Shown here: in pieces, positions 45,128 through 55,754 of the stretch
Layout of the letters: every line of letters starts with the position of its first letter
Position numbering within the stretch: position 1 is the first letter of the stretch
Source: Cryptomeria japonica
Lineage: Eukaryota > Streptophyta > Pinopsida > Cupressales > Cupressaceae
Assembly (NCBI RefSeq): GCF_030272615.1
Contig: NC_081413.1
Location: forward strand, 330,245,802-330,309,801
Direction: 5' to 3'
DNA length: 64,000 nt
The notes under the pieces: model-generated
Told to the model about the DNA's origin: nothing
The model's database searches: none
What the model saw: the letters and a program-made list of their open reading frames with translations, nothing else
Translations under genes and position numbers: made by a program

Positions 45128-46186
45128 TGTTGGTATTTTGGTATGGTTTTGTCATTGATGTCAACACCTTCTAAATACACCTACTTTGGAAATCCAGCAA
45201 CATTCACCGGCAATCAGTAAACTGTTCAACAATCACCGGTATATGGTTAACCGGCAGGATATAATGTACACCGGTACATACAATGACATGGAAGACACTT
45301 GGTAATGTCAAAGACATCATGTGGACACTTTTCCTTGAAGTAATATCATTGGTATATTCTTATTTGCATATTTGCTTTTACCGGCTAATAGGTCCAGGTT
45401 ATCTAGGGTTACACCGGCAGGTTTATCTTTTCTAGATCAGCATGGCACGCTATGGAGATGATTTATTATTGTTGTAAATGCATTAAGCCGACATGTTCAA
45501 TCAGTTATTGCATCGGATATTGTATTATTTGTAAAATGTTTTATTGTAATATCTTGCAGAGCCGACCTACTAAAATTGGTCTTAGGGTATGGTATAAATG
45601 TAAGATCTTATTTGTAAGATCAGATGTGGAATGCGAAAAAGAATTGTAAGAAGGTATATGTGAGATTAAGCAGAGGTATACACGAAGACATCATTTGAAG
45701 GTGAAGATAGGTTTTTGTAGAAGCATATCAGCATTACACCGGTACCGAATCCAACATATGAAGATGCTATTTTGTGCAGTACATTCTCATTGGATTTAAC
45801 CATCCAACTGTAGTCAGTGTGACTCCCATTTGTGTTTGAGCAGTGAGCTCTAGGCTGTTGGCCTTTCTGCATGTGCAGACCCCTCTTTGTACACTTACTA
45901 TCTGCAGTAGTATCATCTGATTGTGGGTAAGGTTTCCCACCGTGGTTTTTCCCCTTACAGGGTTTCCACGTACAAATATTTGTGTCATGTGTTGTGGTTG
46001 ACTATGTGCTTATGTTTCATGCATTAATTCTTACCGGTACAACATTTCCTGTTAACATTGTTTATCGACACAATTAACTGTCTTACCGGTGTTAAGCAAT
46101 AAGTTGGTTAATAAGATTTTGGTTTGAATTACTTAGACAACTGATTCACCCCCCCCCCCCCCTCTCAGTTGTCCCTGGGACCTACA
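45128..46186 (+). repeat. Element D 3' LTR (1059 bp)
   Basis: TGTTGGTATTTTGG to GGGACCTACA, then CATAC at 46187-46191. The C-tract is five bases longer than in the 5' LTR, which explains most of the length difference. Confidence 0.94.
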
Positions 46187-46191
46187 CATAC

Positions 46192-46452
46192 GACTCCCTT
46201 TCAAAGTAAGAGAAATCATAGACCAAGACCTCAATAAGCAGACAAAACACCTATAATTATTCCCAAAACACCCACATCAATAAGGGGAAAACAAGGTGTG
46301 AACACACACGTTACACACAAGTAGGGTTTGCTCAATCCCACCCTCACATCAAGGAGGACAAGAATACAACATAAGGTAGACACACACACACCAACTAAGG
46401 GCACAAGCAAAACCAGAGATCCCAGTGTTGCAACATGGGCTCTGGTACCAAG
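46192..46452 (-). other. E internal end with primer-binding site (right, original copy)
   Basis: On the minus strand the primer site (46450-46439) reads TGGTACCAGAGC, one change from the iMet consensus. It lies two bases after the LTR end. No coding sequence. Confidence 0.82.
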
Positions 46453-49400
46453 TGTAATGCCTCACCAGGAAACCCCTAAGGGTTTAAGTTAAAAACACTC
46501 AAATAGAGTGTAAATATTTTTTTTTATAATAATAATAATTACGAGCGTTAATAATAAGTTACAACATTAAGATAATTAGGAGTTATCTAAAGCTTAGATA
46601 ATACAACAGAAGGCTAAACGGACCTAAGGAGTTTCCCAACGCGATTACGTAACCTTACACCTAACTCAACTCGCGTCAATTGATCCAATAAGCCGGATAT
46701 CTTAATTACGAGATAACGCATAAGACATGATTATATATATGCTCAATAATTTGACATCCTAGAATTTTAGGAAGCGTTCGTTTATTTTGGGTGGATAGGA
46801 GGCCATTGCGAGATTATTTACTCAATGCACTTTAAAACCTAATTAATTTAAGAGGCCTCCCTTAAGGTTCAATGCGATTAATATAACGAAGTTCATTCAT
46901 TGGTTTTAAGATAACCACCCACAATTGATATCTTTCTTTAATATTAAAAGTATGGCTAATAAGATGAGATTCGTTCATTAAGGATTAAACTTCCATTAAT
47001 AGAGTGAGGTTCCTTCATTTGAATTCAAGCATAACCATCTAATGAGTCGCAGTTTCTTTATGGAGGATAGAATGCAAGTAGCCATAGAGCTCATTCATTG
47101 AAGTTTTAATAAAGCTAATAGAAGGAGCTCAATTCATTAAGGTAAAAATGTATTAGGAGCACATGAGTTCATCCCTTTAATTAAGATATAGTTAGCAAGA
47201 TGATATTCATTATTACAGGATTAAAATATAAGTTCATAGTGACGTTCATCCATTAGGATTACAATATAACTAACTTAATGTGTGTCACTCTTTTAGTTAA
47301 AATGGAGCTAATATGTAAAGGTACACTTGCTAAGATTCATATATAAACATCTACTTGGATCCTTCCCTTTTCAGTTCAATCTTAGCGATCATAAAGAAAT
47401 TCATTTATTAGGGTTATAATTATGGTTGAATAGTTGAGTTCACCCAATTCCCAAATTAATCTGGTAAGGATTGTTTGTTAAGATTAAAACATAAATAACT
47501 AAACAAATTCATCTGATATAGTGTAATATAACTAACATGGCGATATTCATATACTAAGATAAACAAAAAGGTAATTACCTATATGATGTTCATCCTTTAG
47601 ATTGCAATTCAGAAAATTACGACATTAATTCTAACTTTGTTACCCATTCACATTCGTCCAATTTACCAACTTATATCAAACTAAAACAATATTGGTATCC
47701 TAACGAGATTCTTTCCACTATTATTGCTTTTAGTTAACATAACCATAATACTTTTCCATAATCACAATTACAATGTTTTTTTGACCTGATTTCTACATTT
47801 ATCAAGATGACTAAATTTATGCACTTTGATTTAGCTTCATTAAATTCCCATTATATACTTATGAAAAAAAAGACAACCATTCATGATAACTTAAAGTATG
47901 AAATAAAAGAGACAAGACATCGCATAACATGGATATGATCTCGGAGTTCACCCCTAAGGGATACATCTCCAGGTCTGCTCAACTGCAAGACCCCTCTAGC
48001 ATTTAAATATAGTTAAGAATACATAAATTACATGTCTTTTACATCCTTGCCACTTAGGCGAACACAACTAATATACAACAGCCACCTCAGTAAATAATTA
48101 CATAATGATCCCTTCTGAAATGGATCCTATCAAATACATCAAAGCAATAACAAGGAATTCTTATTAATTGTCGATACCCTAACTAGAGACTTGACCGACG
48201 TTGACCAGACATAAGAGATCACACGACCGGGACCCAACATACCTATCAAGGGCGTGCTATTATAATAGACATAACAATTACCAAAATATTAAGCCATGCT
48301 CAAGCGTTAACGGGTAGTTACAACATTTCCTCAAGTTGACTTAAGCATCCAAACAAATTATTTAATCCTTAGATAAAACACCAAAGACAAGTTGGTTTTA
48401 CAAGAATAATCTAGCCCCTTCTCTAACTATACAAAAATTACTCTTCTTCTATAAAGAACAAAATACATTGAGAGTGAATAAAGGAATGGGAAAATCATTT
48501 CCGAGCTAAATTAAGCTCCTATTGCATACATAAAAAAAAGTTAAAGTCTAATGCCACCATTCAATTTACTCATTAGCATTTAAACGTGAGTCCCCATATT
48601 TTCCCACTTAAATGAAATAAAACTTAAATACACATTTCAGCATTTGTAAAGATAATGAAAATCATTGATATATTAAATTCCAAAAAATCAATATATATCA
48701 TCAAATTATATATGCTAATTAGGTGTTACCTATATTAACATATATTTTAATATATCTATTTATCCCTTTTTTTAAAAAAAGAAGAAAAACATTACTTATT
48801 AAATTATACATCTCAACTCACATTTTTAATATAAAATATTGCTTATAATATATTTATATTAATAAGCATTTTATTTTTTTTGTATAAAATAAAACAAACT
48901 ATATTCAAATTTTAACTTACCTAAAAGACTAAATAATAAATTAAAAAAAAAAAGTTAAAAATTAGAGGGCGGCCAACCCTAGGTGGCGAAACCCTAGGGT
49001 GGTCGTGCCCTAGCCGAAGAGGCTGCAGCCTCCATGGAGGACGCAGGCCCCTCGGCCTCCACTTACAGTGGAGTCAGGGGTACTGTGCCCACCGTGGGGG
49101 TCGCAGGCCCTTCGGCTCCCCCACACAGTGGCGCCGGGAGGAGCTGCGGCCTCCATGGGAGACGCAGTCCCCTTCGGGCCCCACTGTGTGTGGGCACCGA
49201 GTGGAGCTGCCGCGGCGCCACGGGGAGGGGCGGGTTGAGCTTCAGCTCCCCCCCCGAAAACCCCAAATTTACTTTTTTTTTTGTTTTTTTTTTGTATATA
49301 ATTTTTTGCATAAAAAAATAGTTTCGAGTTAACAACATTTAAAAAAAAAAAAAAAAAAAGCCCATAAACGAAATACCCAAAAACGTAAAAACCCCCATTT

Positions 49401-51047
49401 TTCCATTTGTTACAAACACATTCATTTGTTCTTTTTTTTGTCTTTTCCCAGCATGTTATGGTTTTTTTTTAACACAATAGGAGAGATTGATGAATAACCT
49501 CCAAAACCATACAGTATTTGCAGTCCATTTTCCACACAAAGATCCAACAAAAGCCAAGCTTTACCATTTCTTTTACAATGAAATTTACTCATAACCAACA
49601 ATGGAAAATCTGAAAACCAGTATTGCAAGAAAGAAAAATACAAGATATTATGATCAAACTGATGAACAAATTCCTACCTCCAAACGCATTCCGGGAAGAG
49701 TTTTGATGAAGAGCTCCACCTGCAACTCAAAGCAAATCTCCATTTTTTTTTTCCTCCAAAATTTCCCCCATCTCCATTCCCCTAAAAAAGATCCCAAAAA
49801 GGGAATCCCCAAAATATTTCCAAAGACTAGGTTAAATGAGAAACCCCCTTTTTTTTTTTGACCTAATTTTCAATTTCGAATTTAGGCATTTATTTTTAAA
49901 ATAAAAGAAAATGAAAATGGAATCATTCCTTTCCACTATTCAATACCTCTTATCCGTTTTTTTTTTCTTATTAAAATTAAAATGCTCCTATTTCTTATTT
50001 AATTCTAGTTTTAATTTCTCCATATTACTTTAGCCAACATTTATATGTTGAACTATTAACAAGGGTAAGGTATTTAGGTTAATTTAAATTTCCAAAAATC
50101 AATCCTTTATACTTTATCAACTTTACAAGTAAAAAGAATAATTTCCTTTAAATAATAAAATTTACCCTTTCTTTTCTAAAATGCGAAAATGATAAATTTA
50201 TTTCTATTTCTCAATGACTTTAAATCTTCCCTTTCTAAAAACGCATAACTAATTGAATTCGTTATTTAAAATTAACTATTAAATTAACTCGCTACAACAT
50301 AATAAAGTGACCCTTTTTAATAAATGACTAATCTCATGAAGGAACCTATTTATTTTAATTCCTCAACTATTAATGCGTAAATGAACACATTATTTCAATT
50401 TAAATGCTTAAGCTTGCTACAAATATAAATAAAGCGATCTCTTAAATTAACGATTAATCATATAAAAGAAAACTACCTATTTTAAATTTCTAAATTACAA
50501 ATGCGTACATCCTCACATTAAATTGGATTAAATACTTAGGATAACAAACTCCACTTACCCTGCGCAAGGCACACAAATCGAGGAAGTCCACCAAATCATA
50601 GGACACGCAACCCAATGAAAAGAAAGCCCCACGAACCACACACGACCCTCACTTGACCATGGCTAAGGCAAGACGAGAGTTTTATGACCCCCAAATCCGA
50701 ATTTTGAGGATGGAGGAGGTTTACTCAACCCTGCGAATCTTGAAGGAGATGAACCTCACCCTAGGCGGTGTTGTACCTGAAATCTCTTGCACCCATGAAT
50801 CACGCAAGCATACATATACATATACATATTCAATGAAGGCATTAGCTCAAGATTTATCACAAGGGTTAGGAAACAATTACATTTACACAAGAATCTATGC
50901 AAGAGCACAATAATAGGTATGCACAATCATTTATATTATCTAAACTACACATTGCATCCCGGTCATCATACCATTCAAGAATGCCACATAGGAAGTCAAT
51001 CAAGGTCAAACGGGTTTCACAAGTCTGACTAGGGTAGGGGCATTACA
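46453..51047 (-). repeat. Element E 5' LTR, right copy (about 4595 bp)
   Basis: Bounded by TGTAATGCC and GGCATTACA. It matches 31568-36150 throughout, with scattered substitutions densest near the primer-site end. The GC-rich block is at 48962-49258. The right boundary is exact, because the next base (51048) begins an in-frame codon of C's RNase H. Confidence 0.92.
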
Positions 51048-51335
51048 AAACTGTTGGAAGGTATAAACGAGAAAGTTACCGAGCCAGTAACTATATTCTG
51101 TGACAATACTAGTGCCATTAATATTTCAAAGAATCCTGCTATGCACTCTAAGACAAAGCACATATCTATCAAATATCATTATCTTAGAGAATAAGCTCAA
51201 GAGATGAAAGTGGTGTTGGAGTATGTTAGCAGAAAGGAGCAAATAGCAGATATCTTCACCAAACCACTACCAAGGGACACTTTTGAATATCTTAGAAGTA
51301 AGTTAGGGGTCCTACCCCTATCTTCTACTCACTGA
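51048..51335 (+). pseudogene. Element C RNase H, C-terminal fragment
   Basis: The frame from the E boundary reads KLLEGINEKVTEPVTIFCDN, TSAINISKNPAMHSKTKHI, a TAA at 51192-51194, QIADIFTKPLP, FEYLRSKLGVLP, and a stop at 51333-51335. These are Copia RNase H C-terminal motifs, homologous to but distinct from D's. Upstream codons lie beyond E and were lost in the deletion. Confidence 0.88.
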
Positions 51336-51793
51336 CCAAGTTCGGTGAAAGCATCAATTCGATGACTGTATTGAATATCTTTTGGGAGTTGATGCTAAGT
51401 TATACACTTTAGGATGTTTTCTAAAAGTGTATAGGAATTAATACATGAATTATACAGGGAACAAGAATTGAAGACAAATGCTCTGACCGAGACTTGGTTG
51501 ATACACAACAGCAAGAAATCACTTCTTATAGAAAGAAATTATGTTTTAGTTCTTTATTTTTTTTTTGGCATTGTTTTCAAAGGGGGAGAAGACCTGCAAA
51601 GGGGGAGAAGACTACTATAAAGGAGAGAAGACTAAAGAGAAAACTAAGCAGACTACAGATTGGGAAGAAGACTAAAGAAATGAGGAGAAGTCTAATGTAT
51701 GGGGGAGAGCATTTCACCATTTCAGAATCACAACAATCTGAATATATTAAGGTCAAATCAATTGGTTTTGCCATCAATGCCAAAGGGGGAGAT
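51336..51793 (+). other. Element C 3' tail with repeated G-rich tracts
   Basis: Near 51576-51700 the text AAAGGGGGAGAAGAC occurs as an intact pair, followed by progressively changed copies (AAAGGAGAGAAGAC, GGGAAGAAGAC, GAGGAGAAGTC). The functional polypurine tract is CAAAGGGGGAGAT at 51781-51793. An ORF (51494-51886) crosses tail and LTR and is incidental. Confidence 0.7.
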
Positions 51794-53342
51794 TGTTGGC
51801 AATATTGCATTATAACAAACAATGAAAGATTGTTGGCATTTCTTAAGGATATTGAGAAGGTTGTTGATGATTATGGATATAGTTGATTAAAGATGTTTTA
51901 CTGTCTTGATATTATTATTTTGTCATTGATGTCAAGAAATTGATTTTCTAATTCAGTGTGATGTTGCCATATCTTGAGAAGTATGATATGAAGATTATAA
52001 AGATGTCGGTAAAAGACATAGGAAAGAATATGATGAATAAGGGGATGAATAAGGTATTCAATGGGCAACTACTACCGAGTCAGACAATGATGAGATCATG
52101 ATGTTTTAGATTGTTTTAACATCATACATATGTTGTAAATTGTAAAGGTTAATACTATACTATGTTATCAAGCAAAGAACCTAGTCGGTAAACCCTAAGG
52201 AACCTAGTCGGTAAACCCTAAGGTTATTGCTATCGGTTAATGAAGGCAGAATGTCTACCGAGTGGAGTTTAGTATTCACCGAGTTGTAACCGAGTTGTAA
52301 CCGAGCTATAATAGAATGCATTAAATGTTTACATGCGGTATTTAATGAAGGAAGTTGATGAGCTGGAGCAGATTAAATGTTTGGTGAGCCATGGAAGAAG
52401 TTTGTTAACAAATCTAAGGCAATGGAAAGTTAGCATGAAGATCTACAGCTCAGATTGAACCACAATTCCCTGGCACAAGTTCCAAGACTATTATGAAAGT
52501 TCCAAGGTGGGGTAAAATATTTTTAGATCGAAAGATGCATTGAAACTGGACAAGATTAAAGATCTGATGGCTATGATTGATCATGGGAAATGTGATCAAT
52601 GAGATTAAGCGGTTACCTAATTGTTTATAAATAGGAAATTGTTGATAAACAATGAATGCGGGCAAGTGTATGCACAAAGATGCTACATAGTGATTATCGA
52701 GCACAGAAGCTTGAAGACCTGTTAGAATAACAGAGTATAGAAGCCCAACAGATAGACAAGATTAGTTCTATGTCTAGATTGTATTGAACAAATAAGAATC
52801 TGCTTTAGCATTTTAGATGTGAAGTTGCAGATAGATTTTTATTACTATTATTTTGTGAAAGTGATAGAAAATCTCTTAACTGAGTGGACTTAATAGTCTT
52901 ATATGTAAAACCCTCTAGCAAGGTGACATTCTGATTGAGTGTTTGAAATCCTTTAACAAGGTCACTTCTAACAAAGTGAAGATCCTAACAGATCTGAGGG
53001 AAATCCCTTAACTGGGTCACATCTAGCAATGTGTTTGTAATCTTTAACAGGATTTGCTTTTAACCGAGCATACTCTAGAAGAGTATATTTCTTAGTGGGT
53101 CCGAAATCCCACAGTGGTTTTTCCCTATTTGGGTTTCCACGTTAAATCTGGTGTTATGAGGTTTATATTGTTCATATGCTTTTGAGTTTGCATGTTTAAT
53201 AGTTTTGGTTATATTACTGATATATATGTTACCGAGGTTGAATTTGATGTTTTTATGGATGATTAAGTTTGTATGATTCACTCCCCCCCTCTCATCTTGT
53301 TGGTTATTGGATCTGTACTTGTATTAAGTATCAGAACTATCA
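51794..53342 (+). repeat. Element C 3' LTR (1549 bp)
   Basis: TGTTGGCAATATT to GAACTATCA, then GTATA at 53343-53347. It is identical to the 5' LTR from 52020 to 53111 (1,092 bp by direct line comparison), with about 13 differences confined to both ends. Confidence 0.95.
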
Positions 53343-54497
53343 GTATAAAGAGAAATGGAAAGCAATAACCTTAAATGACTCCAACCAACAACCAAAGAGT
53401 AACTATGATACTAAAAAAGACAAGTCATTACAAAACCAAGAAACCAACCCAAGTTAGTTAGGGTGGTTTAAAAAATTGTTCCAAAGATTTTTTCCTTACT
53501 ACAATACAAGAATCCCCCCCCCCCCAAGGCTTCTTTTTCTTGTGAACCTTCAGAAATCTACAAGAGCCCTCATCCAACCTTGAAACATTCAAAGATGTGT
53601 CAATCATAGAACATGCAATAGGATATTTTCCCCTATTATCAACCTTCTTCACCTTCTCAATGATATTGTAGACTCCTCATTAGTAGTAGGCATTTGTTCC
53701 TTTTTTAATGTAACCAAAGATTCTCTTGGCTATCTTTTCTCTATGTCAATTTTCTGTAGTGTGTGTTTTTCAATTTTGGGCTATTCTTGTTGTGCCTCTT
53801 TCAAACTTATGTCACTTAGTGAAGTTGTGGTGTTATGAGGGAGATTGTGCACTAGTAGAATTTGGCAAATAAATGACTAAGTGACTAAAACTTTTAGTCT
53901 TGACAACTAAAAATGACTAAATTCTACTATTTTTTTTGCAACATGGCTATAAATGACTAAATATATGACACAAACACACACACATATGTATGTATGTTTG
54001 TAATTCCCGTCAAAATATCCTAGAGAAATAAACCAACAAACATGCAAACAATTTTTATTTTTTTTTAAAAGTACTCTAATGCAATCACATATGTAACTCA
54101 AATAAACACATAACATTATTCTAGCATTATCTAGTCATGCACGTATTCAAATTATTCTAACATGATCATAAGAACATAAAAATAAATACCATCTCAACAC
54201 CCAACATTCCCTAAGGTATCTTAGTGCCATTACTTAAGTGACAACATCATAAGTATAACCACATCATAACCATCCAACAAATATCCTATAATCATATCAT
54301 CTAAGATCATAGAAAGATATCCATTTATAATACTTATTCAATGCAACCCCTTAACTCCTAACTCTAAGTTCATTTTAAGTACACCAAATCCAAACGTTCC
54401 TAACACTTAATCCCAGCCAAATAAGAACTATCCAATGTCCAAATATAACCATACAAGTTAAGTTGATTATTTCCATTCCAATTCATAAGATACATAT
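53343..54497. other. Right flank of element C, up to F1; unassigned
   Basis: Begins with the duplicated GTATA. No convincing gene is present; the ORFs at 53458-53652 and 53907-54116 have no domain. It contains a C-run near 53514, a palindrome at 53850-53929 and an (AC)n/(AT)n microsatellite near 53970-53998. Confidence 0.6.
53850..53929. repeat. CACTA-like terminus with nested palindrome
   Basis: Begins CACTAGTAGAATTT, similar to CACTA-transposon ends. TAGTAGAATTT (53853-53863) is perfectly inverted at 53919-53929, and GACTAAAA is inverted around the same centre (53891). Arms between them do not match well. It could be a small MITE or a foldback remnant. Confidence 0.45.
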
Positions 54498-55754
54498 TGT
54501 AATACCCTAAAAATGGCCATCTAAACCACGGGCCCCTAATCTCGATTACATCACCAAGGTCCTAACCAAAGGAAACTAAATCAATCTTGAGCACCTAATT
54601 AATTGATTCCTAAGTCATCAATGACACATGGTGAATAAATCATTTAAAATTAATTAAATGTTTATTTAATTAATTAATCATTCCAAGTAAATCATTTTAA
54701 TCAATTATCCTATTTATTTAATTAAATATCCTAACATATTTAATTAATAAATAAATTTGCCATTAAATCATCAAAAAGGAATTAATTTGCAAAAAAGAAT
54801 TAATTGCAAAAAAAGAGTTAATTTGAAAAAAAAGGGAATTGAATTGAGAAAATAAATCAACTTGGGATATTTCTTTTTCTAATTTGAGATAACTTGAGAA
54901 ATCTCAGAAAAGCAAGAAAAGCAATTAAATTGAATAAATTATTTTCTCTAAATTTAAACTCAAAGTAATCTTGAGAAAATGATTCAGTTGCATTAAAATG
55001 GTTTTTTTCTAATAAAACAAATCTTGAGCAAATAAAAGAAATATGCATGGAATTAACTGATTTTTATCTCAAATGCATGAAATTAATTGATTTTTTTATC
55101 TCCAATGCAAACTCAGACTTATAATCCAAATGCATTAAATCAAGCTTTATTGAATTTATCTCAAGATTAAGCCAATCTTATCTCCTCTGGAACTGAATCA
55201 TAGCACCCAATCATTTCAATTCACCTGGATTGTGCTTTCTCTTGAGGAATCTCAACCGCTCATCATTAATCAATCTCGACCATTGGTCTCTCTTTGGATT
55301 CTCTATAAATTTAGGTTTTCATCTCTTAATCAAGGCATCCTAGAGATTTATTGTTATTATGCTATTTTTTCTCTAGAGTCATTGAGAATATTATGTATTG
55401 AGATTATTGCATCTTAACTTTCTTGCATATTAGTTTAATCATGTTAGCTTGATTAGAATCATATAGCTTGATAATCATTGCTTGCATCCATCTAGCTTAA
55501 TTTGATTAATCTTGCATCCATTTAGCTTAATTTTGTGCTCATATAGATTAAAATTTTCCATCTTGGTGTAGTCTAGTAACTGGTATTGCTTAGATAAATC
55601 TGAGAGCAAGTCTATACTCGCATCTTTTAGGAGGCAATAGGTCAATTTGTTATGGTTTTTACATTCATTGATTATATCTGTCTAACCATGCATGAAATGA
55701 CTTATTGAAGTGTTTGTGTCTTATAGCTTATAGGATTACCACTTTTCACACACA
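54498..55754 (+). repeat. F1 5' LTR (about 1257 bp)
   Basis: Starts TGTAATACCC and ends in an ACACACA run. TATAAAT lies at 55304-55310 (context CTCTATAAAT). It has about 290 bp (near 55330-55620) absent from F2's LTR. Confidence 0.82.
55304..55310 (+). promoter_or_regulatory. TATA box, F1 LTR
   Basis: TATAAAT, matching 59597-59603 in F2. Confidence 0.55.

Larger units (their letters stand above)
39497..46186 (+). mobile_element. Element D: Ty1/copia retrotransposon, full length, decayed
   Basis: 5' LTR, iMet primer site, gag-pol in Copia order (integrase before RT), tail with polypurine tracts, and 3' LTR, flanked by CATAC. By eye the LTRs differ at about 33 sites in 1054 bp (about 3%) plus C-tract length. 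It lies inside E in the opposite orientation. Damage is one gag frameshift and about four nonsense codons, so it is recently inactive compared with A or the Tat elements. Confidence 0.93.
31568..51047 (-). mobile_element. Element E: long-LTR non-autonomous retrotransposon, minus strand, hosting D
   Basis: 3' LTR at 31568-36150, polypurine tract, internal part 36163-39496, element D inserted (39497-46186), remaining internal part with primer site (46192-46452), and 5' LTR at 46453-51047. The right end abuts C's RNase H at 51048. The LTR start TGTAATGCC and the iMet primer site resemble Ty3/gypsy chromovirus elements, but with no coding region the superfamily is unproven. Confidence 0.8.
27234..53342 (+). 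mobile_element. Element C: Copia-type LTR retrotransposon, gutted and carrying nested E and D
   Basis: Its own sequence is limited to the 5' LTR (27234-28782), primer site, the first part of gag (28847-29348), the last part of RNase H (51048-51335), the 3' tail (51336-51793) and the 3' LTR (51794-53342). The 5 bp duplication GTATA flanks it. Protease, integrase, RT and part of RNase H are missing between 29348 and 51048, where E and D sequences sit. E entered in the RNase H coding region, and a later deletion joined C's gag to D. Confidence 0.9.

Noticed and set aside
53458-53652. Minus-strand ORF MKKVDNRGKYPIA near the C right flank
   Set aside because: Short, spans a C-run, and shows no domain; could be an old remnant but not supportable as a gene.
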